Assembly (NCBI GenBank): GCA_050953365.1
Contig: JBMNMN010000009.1
Coordinates: 165,665 to 229,664 of the forward strand
Source: UBA1426 sp050953365
GTDB taxonomy: Bacteria; Bacillota; Clostridia; Peptostreptococcales; Anaerovoracaceae
Direction of reading: 5' to 3'
DNA: 64,000 nt
Of the stretch, positions 51,622 to 61,303 are shown one piece after another. A program made the position numbers and the translations under genes. Positions within the stretch are counted from its first letter, which is position 1. Each line of letters starts with the position of its first letter. A model generated the notes under the pieces. That model worked only from the letters and a program-made list of their open reading frames with translations, was not told the DNA's origin and made no database searches.

Positions 51622-53052
51622 CTCATAAATACTGTCAGCAAATATCTTCGTCGCTTTAATCAGATTATCTATGAGAACATTTTCGTTTTTCTGATGAGCC
51701 ACCTCCGGTTCTCCCGGGAACGTCATGCCGAATGCCACGGCATTTTTCATAGCCCGGGCATAGGTTCCTCCTCCGATTACCAGAGGACGGCTTTCCCTAT
51801 CTCCTGTGTGTTTTCGATACATATCCATCAGTGTAACGATGAGAGGATCATCGACGGGAATGTAAATGGGTGCCTGATGGTTCAGCTTCACCACCCCTAA
51901 GTCATATTTGTCCAGATACGGCATCATGCTGTCGTAAACCGTCTCATCGTCCAAAGTCACAGGATAGCGAATGTTCACCGTCAGCTTAGCCACTTCTTGA
52001 TCGAGATGGATCATGCCCACATTGAAGATAAGTTTCCCGGATACTTCATCAGAGAGACCGCATCCGATCCGCTCTCCGTGAAGATCAAAACCGATATGGG
52101 TGTTATAAAAGCCGATGAAATCGGACACGTCTTCGTTTATAATATCCAGCCTGCTCAGGAAGTCCATCAGCACGGAGATCGCATTGAGACCTTTTTCCGG
52201 TCTTGCCCCGTGGGCCGACACTCCGGCAGCGGTGATTTCCAGGCTCTTGCCGATTCCTTTGGCGCTCAGCTTGTAGCCGGTTTGCTGTCTGTACTCTTCC
52301 AAACGCTCTCTGATGTCCTCATAGGAGTCGGCGCGAAGCACTGCCCTTGCATGATCTGCCACCATGTTTGGAGCATTTCCGCCTGTAAAGCTCCGCAATT
52401 CCACACCGTTTCGCTTGCCTGTGTTCTTGCCCAGTTTCTTTACAAGCTCAAAGATCAATATGCCCATTTCACCGTGTATTGCAGGAAACTCTGCATCGGG
52501 AGTAAAACCAAACTGCGGTTTTTCTACTTTGGCAAAATAGGCCTCCATGCCCTTCCATCCCGTCCCCGCCTCTTCGTCCAGGCCAAGAATGAGCCGAACT
52601 CGCTTTCTGGGCATAAAACCTTCTTCTTTCAGAGCTTTCATGGCATAGAACGCGGCGATGGTAGGGCCCTTGTTATCTATTGCGCCCCGGCCGTAAATCC
52701 GACCGTCGGCCACGTGGCCGGAAAAGGGAGGATAATCCCAATCCGTACCTGCGGGAACCACATCTAAATGGGTCAGAATTCCCATAGTTTCGTCGGTGCG
52801 TCCGGTGGGATTGCCTTCTTCGTCGGTCAAATAGCCGCCGAATTCGATATGACCGCCGTAGTTGTTCACGTTGAGCGTCTCAAAACCGGCCTTTTGGGCA
52901 AGATCCAGCATATATTCAAATGCTCTGTGCACGTCTTTCCCAAAAGGCATGTCGCCTTCGGGGCTGCCCGCCACTCCAGGAATTGCAATCAATCCCTGCA
53001 AATCCCGTATCATATCATCCCTGTAGCCGTCGATCCTCTCCAAATATCCCAT
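51610..53052 (-). CDS. M20-family dipeptidase (PepV/Sapep-like)
   Basis: A 480-residue zinc dipeptidase. The metal-site motifs are LTHLDVVPAG (first His and catalytic Asp), GRGAIDNKGP (bridging Asp), LDEEAGTGWKG (Glu-Glu, base and ligand) and the late AHQKNENV (His ligand). The inserted lid domain (about 200-350) is present. It releases N-terminal amino acids from dipeptides in the cytoplasm. The ATG at 53052 has CAGGAG six bases upstream. Its stop codon lies within the ribU promoter. Confidence 0.92.
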   Translation of the reverse strand: MGYLERIDGYRDDMIRDLQGLIAIPGVAGSPEGDMPFGKDVHRAFEYMLDLAQKAGFETLNVNNYGGHIEFGGYLTDEEGNPTGRTDETMGILTHLDVVPAGTDWDYPPFSGHVADGRIYGRGAIDNKGPTIAAFYAMKALKEEGFMPRKRVRLILGLDEEAGTGWKGMEAYFAKVEKPQFGFTPDAEFPAIHGEMGILIFELVKKLGKNTGKRNGVELRSFTGGNAPNMVADHARAVLRADSYEDIRERLEEYRQQTGYKLSAKGIGKSLEITAAGVSAHGARPEKGLNAISVLMDFLSRLDIINEDVSDFIGFYNTHIGFDLHGERIGCGLSDEVSGKLIFNVGMIHLDQEVAKLTVNIRYPVTLDDETVYDSMMPYLDKYDLGVVKLNHQAPIYIPVDDPLIVTLMDMYRKHTGDRESRPLVIGGGTYARAMKNAVAFGMTFPGEPEVAHQKNENVLIDNLIKATKIFADSIYELTK

Positions 53053-53148
53053 CTTCAACTCCTGTTCCCCGCCGGTTATAATTTATACCTATTATATTTT
53101 ATATTCCCATTGAAATTTATATGTACGCATGTACCCATTGCATGTACC

Positions 53149-53260
53149 CATGATAGGAGTATCTCCTCGGAAACCGGCGGCATTTTAGTGCGCTCTTTCG
53201 AGAACAACGCGAAAATGCCGTAAGATGGTGACGGTTTCTACGGAGATACGTCCTATCATG
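53149..53260. repeat. Long imperfect inverted repeat between hisS and the dipeptidase gene
   Basis: Left and right arms pair through CATGATAGGA, GTATCTCC, GAAACCG and CGGCATTTT with small bulges, over a total of 112 bases and a loop of about 25. The right arm has an extra insertion of about ten bases. The arms are far longer than a normal terminator and start with CATGATAGGA at both outer tips. It may be a MITE-like insertion or a structured RNA. Confidence 0.7.
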
Positions 53261-53284
53261 GATACCAATTATAGTCCTGCGTAT

Positions 53285-54547
53285 TTATTGTTCCTCTGCG
53301 GACAGTGCTTTAATCTCATCCTGGCCGAAAATCAACGCATATCCATAGCCTTCCGCTTCCAGAGAAGCAAACTGCTTTCCAAGCTTTTTCGCTTTGACCA
53401 TGGTGCACACATCGTAGCCTTCCTCCCGCAGCTTATCGGCCTTTTCAATAACCGTTACAAAATCGTCTCCCTTTTCGTACAAAAGAGCCAACCTTTTTTC
53501 GTCAAACTTAAACTTCATATCCTCGCTGTTGAGCAGGATTTCCGCAATCCTCTCAAACCCGATGGAGAAGCCCACTGCAGGTACATCTTCACCGATCATC
53601 TTGCCGATCATCTTGTCATATCTGCCGCCTCCAGCAATGGAGCTGTTAAACCGGGGGCTCACAATCTCAAATATGGTGCCGGTATAATAACCCATGCCCC
53701 GAACCAACGATTTATCGTACTCGATTTTGTATTTTCCTTTCCCAAGCTCCCGAACACTGTCAATGATGTATTCCAGCTGGTTGATAACGCTCTGGTCGTT
53801 ACAGTACTCCGCCATGGCGGCAACGCCAAGGGATTCTCCCGTCTCGATGGCTTTGATAAAGCGTTCTATGGCTGCGGACTCAAAGCCTTTCTCTTTCAGT
53901 TCTTCTTTGACACCCTCGATACCGATCTTATCCAGCTTGTCAAAGCTGATGCATACGGAAAGCACATCTTCCGTCGGGAACCCGGCGGATTCAATCATGT
54001 CAAAAAGAATTCGACGGTCGTTGATCCGGACGGTAAAATCGTCAAACCCCAGCTTCATCAATGTCTTAGCTGTGGTGTGAATCAGTTCAATCTCCGCTTC
54101 CGGCGATGAGTCTCCGATGATATCGATATCGCATTGATAAAACTGCCTCAGTCTTCCTTTTTGAGGCCTTTCTGCCCGAAATACCTGTCCGATTTGGATT
54201 ACTTTAAACGGTAGGCGCAGATGAGCTCTGTTGTTTGCAAAATACCTGCACAGAGGCAGTGTCAGATCAAAACGAAGCCCCATATCCGCAAGATCTTTCT
54301 CCGTCAGTCCTTCTTTATTAAGGTCCAGCTTTTGACCTCTTTTAAGAATCCGAAAGATCATATTGAGATTTTCGCCGCCGTCGCTCTTATCTAAACGGTC
54401 AATGTCTTCCAACATAGGCGTCTGTATTTTCGAGAAACCGTTGTTTTCATAACTCCTCAGAATGACTGACTTAATGGCATCCCTGACTCTTACCTCCTGC
54501 GGAAGATAATCCCGGGTGCCCCTTACGGGTTGTACCGAATTGGCCAT
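53285..54547 (-). CDS. hisS: Histidyl-tRNA synthetase
   Basis: Class II synthetase of 420 residues that charges tRNA-His. Motif 1 region GTRDYLPQEVRVRD, the RFDLTLPLCRY stretch, motif 2 FRAERPQKGRLRQFYQCDID, the histidine loop GMGYYTGTIFEIV and AGGGRYDKMIG are all present, with the C-terminal anticodon domain. There is no T-box leader: only 37 bases separate it from the upstream capA-like gene. It ends before a long inverted repeat. Confidence 0.95.
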   Translation of the reverse strand: MANSVQPVRGTRDYLPQEVRVRDAIKSVILRSYENNGFSKIQTPMLEDIDRLDKSDGGENLNMIFRILKRGQKLDLNKEGLTEKDLADMGLRFDLTLPLCRYFANNRAHLRLPFKVIQIGQVFRAERPQKGRLRQFYQCDIDIIGDSSPEAEIELIHTTAKTLMKLGFDDFTVRINDRRILFDMIESAGFPTEDVLSVCISFDKLDKIGIEGVKEELKEKGFESAAIERFIKAIETGESLGVAAMAEYCNDQSVINQLEYIIDSVRELGKGKYKIEYDKSLVRGMGYYTGTIFEIVSPRFNSSIAGGGRYDKMIGKMIGEDVPAVGFSIGFERIAEILLNSEDMKFKFDEKRLALLYEKGDDFVTVIEKADKLREEGYDVCTMVKAKKLGKQFASLEAEGYGYALIFGQDEIKALSAEEQ

Positions 54548-54584
54548 ATTTCTCCCTCCTGTTTCTCTATATCAAATCCATAAA

Positions 54585-55886
54585 TCACTCGCTCCAGATG
54601 TAATCGCTGCCCAATACGGCTTCTACATCCTCCGAAGCCTGGATGGCCCGATGCAAGTGGCCGGACGCTTTCAGGGCTTCGTTCTTTTCAAGCTCGCTGT
54701 CTAAAGGTACAATAGCATAGACATCCTTGCCGCCTGATTTATATTTATCCAACCATGTCCGCATGGCATCTGCGCCGACAAAAGCAACTTCTCCGGTGTT
54801 ATGGTCATAGGTCAGATTCACTCTCGCAATCATACCCTGCTCTGTATAGCGATTGTTTAACGTCTCTGCTCTCTGATTGGACAGGAAGTTCCCCATTGAG
54901 TAGAAAACCGGAACTTGCTTTCCTGTCTCCTCATTTTTCAGCACTTCCACTTGTTGCAGTACATGGGGATGGGATGCGAAGATTACGTCTACACCCATGG
55001 CAACCGTTTGCTCTGCAATATATTTCTGCCAGAGGTTCGGACTGCGCTGGTATTCCTCACCCCAATGGTAGTAACAGATCACGATATCCGCACCGTTATC
55101 ACGAGCGGCATCAATGGTAGCCTGGACCTTTTTTAGATCCTCATCCAACACTTCATAATTGAAGCTGTTGATCAGCTCTTTAGCTTCATCGGAAAGTATC
55201 ACTCCGTTGATGGTGGCCCGGCCTCCGTTGCTCGGCGTCTCGTATGTATAAGCTACGATGGCGACCTTTACTCCCTTTACATCCATCAGGGCATAGTTCC
55301 TTTCCCAGGGAAGCCTGGTTCCCGCAGTAGCAAGCCCTGCCTCCCGGAGAACCCGCAAGGTTCTCTTCATGCCGGAAACTCCTCTATCATAAAGATGGTT
55401 GTTGCTGGTAATGCCTACATCAAAGCCCGCGTTGGCAAGAGCGTCTGCCAGCGCATCCGGAGCATTGAAAGAGGGATATCCCGACGGCGTTCCCCCGGAA
55501 AAGGTTGTTTCCACATTGCAAAGGGCCAGATCTGCAGTCTCGATATATTTTTTTACATATTGAAAGTTGTTGTCATAGTTGTAGGTCTTGCTGGCGCTGT
55601 CATATTGGCTTGCAATCTGGGATTTATGCACCATAACGTCGCCTACGCAGACAATGGAAAGTTCTATGGGTGAAGCCGGTGTCACGGGTTCCCGGTCCAC
55701 GGGGTCAAGAGGAACTTCAGGAGCGCCATGGTCTCCTCCCCAGTCTCCGGCTTCCAATGTAGGCAGAAAAAGAAAAGCCGCCGAAGCCACAGCTGTTGCA
55801 AACAATAAAACAAGGAGGATGCGGTTTCGGCTTTTTCGCTTCGCTGCTCCTCTTCGATTTTGCCTTGTCTGCATTGTTGGTATCAT
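54585..55886 (-). CDS. CapA-family (PGA_cap) protein, membrane anchored
   Basis: A 433-residue protein with one N-terminal membrane segment (about 22-42) after a very basic start, then a calcineurin-like PGA_cap domain (about 70-340). VGDVMVHKSQ, NVETTFSGG, TSNNHLYDRG, YYHWGEEYQ and ASHPHVLQ are the metal-site motifs. Related proteins are linked to poly-gamma-glutamate capsule synthesis, but no capB/capC genes are near, so another phosphoesterase or wall-related role is as likely. It starts 15 bases after the NifU-like gene with a weak site. Confidence 0.85.
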   Translation of the reverse strand: MIPTMQTRQNRRGAAKRKSRNRILLVLLFATAVASAAFLFLPTLEAGDWGGDHGAPEVPLDPVDREPVTPASPIELSIVCVGDVMVHKSQIASQYDSASKTYNYDNNFQYVKKYIETADLALCNVETTFSGGTPSGYPSFNAPDALADALANAGFDVGITSNNHLYDRGVSGMKRTLRVLREAGLATAGTRLPWERNYALMDVKGVKVAIVAYTYETPSNGGRATINGVILSDEAKELINSFNYEVLDEDLKKVQATIDAARDNGADIVICYYHWGEEYQRSPNLWQKYIAEQTVAMGVDVIFASHPHVLQQVEVLKNEETGKQVPVFYSMGNFLSNQRAETLNNRYTEQGMIARVNLTYDHNTGEVAFVGADAMRTWLDKYKSGGKDVYAIVPLDSELEKNEALKASGHLHRAIQASEDVEAVLGSDYIWSE

Positions 55887-55901
55887 AGTATCACATATCG
55901 C

Positions 55902-56123
55902 CTATACGGCTTCTACTCCTGCAATTTCGGGATACTGCTCTTTGAGGATTCTCTCTATTCCGCCTTTAATGGTCATCTGGGAATGAGGACATCCATGGCA
56001 GGCGCCCTTAAGCTTCACCTGGACGATTTTATCCTCGGTATAAGCAACGAACTCCACGTCGCCGCCGTCTCTCTGCAAAAAAGGTCTGATCGTTTCAATC
56101 GCTTCTCTAAGTTTTTCTTCCAT
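55902..56123 (-). CDS. NifU-like C-terminal domain protein (Nfu)
   Basis: A 73-residue iron-sulfur cluster carrier. FLQRDGGDVEFV and LKGACHGCPHSQMTIKGGIE with the CxxC cluster ligands match the Nfu domain, here as a free-standing domain. Dimers bridge one [4Fe-4S] cluster. AAAGGAAAAG precedes the ATG. It sits between a substrate-binding lipoprotein gene and capA-like gene; no functional link is apparent. Confidence 0.92.
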   Translation of the reverse strand: MEEKLREAIETIRPFLQRDGGDVEFVAYTEDKIVQVKLKGACHGCPHSQMTIKGGIERILKEQYPEIAGVEAV

Positions 56124-56156
56124 GTTTCTTTTCCTTTCTTTATGTCGATTTGTTAT

Positions 56157-57419
56157 TTACGACTCTGTTGTGTCTTCTGATTCATTCCATTCCGGATGAA
56201 CTGTGGTTTTATGTTTAAACTCCCCTTTTTCTACGGTTATCATTACAACGGATTTAATGGGGTCTCCGTTTTCATCGAAGCTTATGCTTCCCGTTGCGCC
56301 CGCATACTCTCTGGTTTGGGCAAGCACGTCCCGAAGCGTAAGATTCTTGAAGCCTTCCGGATCTTTCTCCGCCACCTTCTTCAACTCTGCGTGTCTTTCT
56401 ATGGCATCCAGCGCCAGCAAATAGGCGTCAAACCCTAATGCAGTGGAGCTGTGAGGCGCAGTCTTATCTCCATATTCTATCTGATGCGTTGCAAGAAAGG
56501 CCCGGGTCTTTTCCGTTACGGCAGACTCTGCGTCAAAATACGTTGTAAATACCGCTCCCTCAACAGCCTGTCCACCCGTTTCGATAAAGGATTCATCGTG
56601 CCAGAGATCCGTGCCGATGAACAGAGCGTCCACACCATACTTCCTGGCCTGCCTGATAATTTCAGCCCCTTCTTTAGCGGGGCAGGGCAGATATACTACT
56701 TCCGCGCCGGATGCTTTTACCCGCATCAATTCCTTTTCGTAATCAACCGTGTCTTTTTTGTACTCCACCGTGGCCAAAATGGCGTTTTCAACCTGGGCCA
56801 GGGAAGCCAGCTTATCTGCAAACTGTTGTGACAGCGCGGCGCCGTAATCGTCATCCGCCTGCTTTAATATGGTGGCATCTGACAAACCAAGCTCGTCAAA
56901 AACGTATTTCGCCGCCATAATACCCTGGAAGGAGTCCACGATGCTGATTCGAAAATAATAGGCATTCCCTTTGGTCACAAGAGGATTTGTACAGGTAATG
57001 GCGATAGCCGGAATCATGGCCTTGTGAAAATACTGTCCTCCGGCCATACTCAAAGTATTCCCGTAACTCCCCAGTATTACATCTACTTTTTTATCCACCA
57101 GCGTTTGCGCCGCAGATTCGGCTACTGTAATGTCCGATTTGTTATCTGCATAAACCAGTTCTACCCGCTTACCCAATACAGTGGGATAGAGGTTGTGGGC
57201 AAGCTCGATTCCCATAACTTCCAATCTTGCGGCTTCCTCATCGCTTCCTGACAGCGGTTCAAAAACTCCGATACGTACAACATCCTCCTCCGGTTCTTCG
57301 CCCAGGAAAGCCTCGGAAAAACTGGCATAGGTGGAGCATCCGCTAACCGTAATAAGAATGAAGGCAAGCCATATCGCCAGGATTGTGGTCCGTTTTTTGC
57401 TCTGTCTCCTTCTTCCCAT
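56157..57419 (-). CDS. ABC transporter substrate-binding lipoprotein (branched-chain amino acid type)
   Basis: A 420-residue periplasmic-binding-fold protein of the Peripla_BP_6 (LivJ-like) family. The N terminus has a hydrophobic segment ending in a lipobox-like LITVSGC (Cys near residue 28). GVFEPLSGSDEEAARLEVMG and LGSYGNTLSMAGGQYFHKA are the family's opening motifs. No permease or ATPase gene is nearby, so it may serve a transporter elsewhere or a sensing role. It begins after a hairpin that separates it from the acyl-CoA synthetase genes. Confidence 0.88.
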   Translation of the reverse strand: MGRRRQSKKRTTILAIWLAFILITVSGCSTYASFSEAFLGEEPEEDVVRIGVFEPLSGSDEEAARLEVMGIELAHNLYPTVLGKRVELVYADNKSDITVAESAAQTLVDKKVDVILGSYGNTLSMAGGQYFHKAMIPAIAITCTNPLVTKGNAYYFRISIVDSFQGIMAAKYVFDELGLSDATILKQADDDYGAALSQQFADKLASLAQVENAILATVEYKKDTVDYEKELMRVKASGAEVVYLPCPAKEGAEIIRQARKYGVDALFIGTDLWHDESFIETGGQAVEGAVFTTYFDAESAVTEKTRAFLATHQIEYGDKTAPHSSTALGFDAYLLALDAIERHAELKKVAEKDPEGFKNLTLRDVLAQTREYAGATGSISFDENGDPIKSVVMITVEKGEFKHKTTVHPEWNESEDTTES

Positions 57420-57499
57420 ATATCTCGTTAATTCCTTTATATTCTTTAACCTTAACTGTTTTATTATATCAGCAATGTCGAAAAAGTAAAGTCTTGCAG

Positions 57500-57547
57500 A
57501 AAGGGGGACATTTCCTCGTCACCGAATACGAAGACATGTCCCCCTTT
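57500..57547. terminator. GC-rich hairpin after the acyl-CoA synthetase pair
   Basis: AAAGGGGGACAT and ATGTCCCCCTTT are perfect 12-bp arms with a 24-nt loop, 36 bases beyond the stop of the synthetase gene. There is no T-run, so the hairpin may instead be a dispersed repeat. Confidence 0.55.
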
Positions 57548-57583
57548 GCGTTCACCGGATAATACGTTCCTGCTTGCTGTTTG

Positions 57584-59383
57584 TTATTCGCCCTTGTTGG
57601 ACTCTACATAACGTTTGATCTTCTTGCCCGTGGTCTTTTCGAAATCTCTCTTGCGAAGGCTGACGTTCTTTATTCTCTTGAAGAACGGCAGAGTTTCATT
57701 GATCTTATCTATTTCTGACCACAGTAAATCCAAAACCTGCTCATCCGTGTAGTTTTCGCCAAGGGCTTCCTTTACCGCATCTTCGTCCACTTTAATAGCC
57801 GCGGCGATCAGCGTATCTTTGCCGTCCGCGCTGTCTTTGCCCCAGACAAGACTTTCCGCTACATAGGGGATCCTGCCCAGATAGTACTCAATCTCCTCAG
57901 GGTAGACGTTCTTTCCGTTTTTCGTAATGATGACGTTCTTTTTCCTGCCGGTAATGTAGACAAAACCTTCTTCATCCATATAGCCCAAGTCACCCGTATG
58001 GAACCAGCCGTCCCTCAGGACTTCTTTGGTAGCTTCTTCATTTTTGTAGTATCCCAGCATAACGTTGGGCCCTTTTGCGCAGATTTCGCCGATGCCTGTT
58101 TCCGGATCCGGATTGTCGATCTTCAATTCAAATCCCGGAGGAGCATAGCCTGCGGATTTGCTCTTGGGATTCACATCCGGATTCAGAGCGCAAATAGGGG
58201 CGCACTCTGTAAGTCCATAGCCCTGCAGCGCGACGATGCCGAAATCCTGAATGCCGTCCAGAATGGCAGGATCGATGGCGGCGCCGCCGCAAATCATGAT
58301 CCGCATTCTTCCGCCAAAGAGATCGGTGATCTTCTTCGGTACCAGGTTGATGCCGATTTTGCGGGTAAACCGATTGATTTTCAGCAGCATCTTAAGTTTC
58401 TTTTCTGCGCCGCTCTTTCTCGCCTGGCTCCATATCTTCTTATAAATGCTCTCCATGATGAGAGGCACAGTGAGGAACATAGTGGGCCTCGCCTCGGAAA
58501 GGTTCTTCACAATGTATTTCAGTCCCTCACAATAAGCGATGGATGCGCCCGTATAGAGGGGCATCAAAAAGCCGCAGGTGCATTCATAGGTATGATGAAT
58601 GGGCAGGACAGAAAAGAAGACATCTTCGGGAGTTACATTCACCAGAGTAGGAGATGCCATCAGATCTTCCACTATATTGCCGTGGGAAAGCATTACGCCT
58701 TTCGATACGCCTGTGGTTCCTGAAGTAAAGAGCAGTATATTCATTGCGTCTCTTTCGATGACCGCATCAACAAATTCCCTGTTTCCTTCTTCAAGAAGCT
58801 GCCTGCCGGATTCGATGAGCTTGCCATAAGAAAGAACCGTATCGCTATGTTCGGCCGCCTCCATGTTAACCAAGAAAGCAAGCTTCGTTTTCTTGCGGGC
58901 TTTTATATCGGAGAAGACCGGTTCAAACTTCTTATCGAAAATGACACATTCCACTTCTCCCTTATCCACCAGCTGTTCCAATTCCTCCGCAGAAAGCTCC
59001 TTATCCAGAGGAACCACGATACCCGTTCCGCAAGTGACGGCAAGGTAAGAAATAGCCCACCGATAGGAGTTTTCCCCAATAATGGCAATCGGCTTGCCTT
59101 TAAGTCCCAGATTAATGAGAGCGGTCCCCAGAGCGTCCACATCCGCCTTAGCTTCCTTGTAAGTGATCTGCCTGTAGACTCCGCCGTGCTCATCTTTAGT
59201 ATGGAAAGCCGGCCTGTCCCCAAAGAGTTCTACACTGGTTTCAAACATATGCTTTAGGTCAATGATCGGGCGATTATTTCTGTAACGTATTAGAGGATCT
59301 TTGCTGTTTTTGATAGCCTCCACTCTGGATACAGCGTATTCCCATTCCTTCGCTTTTAAAGCTTCGTATTCTTTGTGATCCAT
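57584..59383 (-). CDS. AMP-dependent acyl-CoA synthetase (long-chain type), paralogue 1
   Basis: A 599-residue adenylate-forming enzyme that activates an acyl acid to acyl-AMP and acyl-CoA. Motifs: LLFTSGTTGVSKGVMLSH (P-loop), GYGLTECAPI, YKNEEATKEVLRDGWFHTGD, and the catalytic Lys in KIKRYVESN at the C terminus. RKKNVIITKNGKNVYPEEIE marks the hinge. AAGGAGAAA precedes the ATG. It follows its paralogue by 33 bases on the same strand. The fatty substrate cannot be told from sequence. Confidence 0.9.
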   Translation of the reverse strand: MDHKEYEALKAKEWEYAVSRVEAIKNSKDPLIRYRNNRPIIDLKHMFETSVELFGDRPAFHTKDEHGGVYRQITYKEAKADVDALGTALINLGLKGKPIAIIGENSYRWAISYLAVTCGTGIVVPLDKELSAEELEQLVDKGEVECVIFDKKFEPVFSDIKARKKTKLAFLVNMEAAEHSDTVLSYGKLIESGRQLLEEGNREFVDAVIERDAMNILLFTSGTTGVSKGVMLSHGNIVEDLMASPTLVNVTPEDVFFSVLPIHHTYECTCGFLMPLYTGASIAYCEGLKYIVKNLSEARPTMFLTVPLIMESIYKKIWSQARKSGAEKKLKMLLKINRFTRKIGINLVPKKITDLFGGRMRIMICGGAAIDPAILDGIQDFGIVALQGYGLTECAPICALNPDVNPKSKSAGYAPPGFELKIDNPDPETGIGEICAKGPNVMLGYYKNEEATKEVLRDGWFHTGDLGYMDEEGFVYITGRKKNVIITKNGKNVYPEEIEYYLGRIPYVAESLVWGKDSADGKDTLIAAAIKVDEDAVKEALGENYTDEQVLDLLWSEIDKINETLPFFKRIKNVSLRKRDFEKTTGKKIKRYVESNKGE

Positions 59384-59416
59384 ATTTTTTTCTCCTTCCG
59401 GCTAAAAAGTATGTTC

Positions 59417-61144
59417 TCAGCAATCGGTGCGATGCCATTCCACATAGCGCTTAATCTTTTTAGATGCTGTTTTTTCAAACTCCGTTTTCCGAATTTCAAA
59501 CCTCCTAACCCTCTTGTATAGAGGCATGCGGTCGTTGGCCCGATCTACCTCTTCTTTAATGAGCTTGCGAATCTCCTGATCCGTCATAGGTCCGAAGGCC
59601 TCTTCTATCGCTTGGTAGTCCGGAACGATCTGCGCATACACCATAGTTTCCCCGCCGCATTGCTCATCCACTCCGTAAACCAGACTTTCCAGTATATAAT
59701 CGCTTCTGCCTAAATGGAACTCAACCTCTTCCGGGAAAATATTTTTTCCGTTCTTCGTTACGATAACATTTTTCTTTCTGCCGGTAATATACAGATATCC
59801 TTCCTCGTCAAGATATCCGTAGTCCCCCGTATGAAGCCAACCGTCTTTCAGAGCTTTGGCGGTTTCCTCCGGATCGCCATAATAGCCGAGCATAACCGAA
59901 TCGCTCTTGCAGATGATCTCGCCGATGCCGTTTTCGTCCGGCTCGATAATTTGAATTTGCGTATGGGGCAAAGCCGTACCTACAGAAGCAGCCTTGCTGT
60001 ACCGGTCTCGGTTGACTGAAATGATGGGAGAACACTCCGTCATCCCATAACCCTGAATCATCGGCAATCCCATAGCGCAAAAATCTTCAATAATTTCCGG
60101 ATCCATGGCAGCGGCCCCCGAAATCAGCAGCTTTATATGGCCGCCGACGGCTTCATGGATCTCCCGAAACATCCTTTTCGCCAGACCCGTATTATAAAGG
60201 CGCAGCCTCTTGGACAAAGAGATGGCCCGCCGCATTTTCTTCGCCTTGCCCGATTTTTCCGCCTGCTTCCATATTCGTTTGTATATGGATTCAAAAATAA
60301 GAGGAACCCCAAGCATGACGTTTACTTTAGCTTCAGCCATATTCTTCGCAATATACTTGAGCCCCTCGCATATGGCCACCGTACAGCCCTGATACAACGC
60401 GGTCAGAATATGGCATGTCATTTCGTATGTATGATGCATAGGCAGCACGGAAAGACCCACACACCCTTCGACATTTACGTACATGGACATGGCCATTACA
60501 TTTGATACCAGATTCTTATGGGAAAGCATGACGCCTTTCGCTGCGCCGGTAGTACCGGATGTAAAGAGCAGCAAGCTCATTTTCTCCGCATCGATGGCAG
60601 TATCCAAGTAATCTCTGTCCCCGGCTTCCACCAAGGAAAGCCCCTCCTCCACAAGTTTCGGAAGGGAAAGGACGTTTTCCTCATGGTCCTTCAGGTCCAT
60701 GTGAATCCTCTGAATCGGCCGCTCAAGACTCTCCACGGCATGCTCCACCAAATCCTTGGTCTTATCAGAGTAAATCACCGCCGTCGCATCGGAACGAAGA
60801 AGAAGCCCTTTTACATCCTCTGCGGAGAGTTCCCTTTCTATAGGAACTAAAATACCCGTTCCGCAGCATACGGCAAAATAGGAAAGCACCCATTCATAAC
60901 GGTTTTCTCCGATGATAGCAATCTTTTGGCCGCCAAATCCCCTTTTAAGAAGGGATGTCCCAAGACCGTTCACTTCATTCAGCATTTGTGTATATGTGAT
61001 AGGCTGGTATTCTTCTTTGGGGTTATTTTTGACCAAAAAGGCGTTTTTGTTTCCGTAGAACTCCGCGCTGCTATAGATAAGATCTCGTATATCTCTTATA
61101 GTTCGAACCGGATAGCATACATCCTTGTATTTTTTCTTGTTCAT
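59417..61144 (-). CDS. AMP-dependent acyl-CoA synthetase (long-chain type), paralogue 2
   Basis: A 575-residue paralogue of the downstream synthetase. It has LLFTSGTTGAAKGVMLSH, GYGMTECSPI, DGWLHTGDYGYLDEEGYL, GRKKNVIVTKNGKNIFPEEVE and KKIKRYVEWH. The tandem pair probably arose by duplication. The ribosome binding site is modest (GAGGCTTATTAGAAT). A divergent DMT transporter begins 160 bases away. Confidence 0.9.
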   Translation of the reverse strand: MNKKKYKDVCYPVRTIRDIRDLIYSSAEFYGNKNAFLVKNNPKEEYQPITYTQMLNEVNGLGTSLLKRGFGGQKIAIIGENRYEWVLSYFAVCCGTGILVPIERELSAEDVKGLLLRSDATAVIYSDKTKDLVEHAVESLERPIQRIHMDLKDHEENVLSLPKLVEEGLSLVEAGDRDYLDTAIDAEKMSLLLFTSGTTGAAKGVMLSHKNLVSNVMAMSMYVNVEGCVGLSVLPMHHTYEMTCHILTALYQGCTVAICEGLKYIAKNMAEAKVNVMLGVPLIFESIYKRIWKQAEKSGKAKKMRRAISLSKRLRLYNTGLAKRMFREIHEAVGGHIKLLISGAAAMDPEIIEDFCAMGLPMIQGYGMTECSPIISVNRDRYSKAASVGTALPHTQIQIIEPDENGIGEIICKSDSVMLGYYGDPEETAKALKDGWLHTGDYGYLDEEGYLYITGRKKNVIVTKNGKNIFPEEVEFHLGRSDYILESLVYGVDEQCGGETMVYAQIVPDYQAIEEAFGPMTDQEIRKLIKEEVDRANDRMPLYKRVRRFEIRKTEFEKTASKKIKRYVEWHRTDC

Positions 61145-61219
61145 ATTCTAATAAGCCTCAATGAATTTGTTTTGTATTATAATTGATTTAACGTACTATA
61201 ATGCGAATAGTATACCATC

Positions 61220-61248
61220 TTGACAAGGTTTGAGCAATCATATTTAAT
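61220..61248 (+). promoter_or_regulatory. Predicted promoter of the DMT transporter gene
   Basis: TTGACA and TTTAAT are 17 bases apart, 55 bases ahead of the transporter start. Confidence 0.5.
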
Positions 61249-61303
61249 AGTAGAATAGCGATGTGTCGCATCCTGCAAGGCAGGGAGAATATGGGGTGTT
61301 AAA

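Noticed and set aside
54548..54584. T-box leader for hisS
   Set aside because: Only 37 bases separate hisS from the preceding gene, too short for a T-box, and no conserved T-box word is seen.
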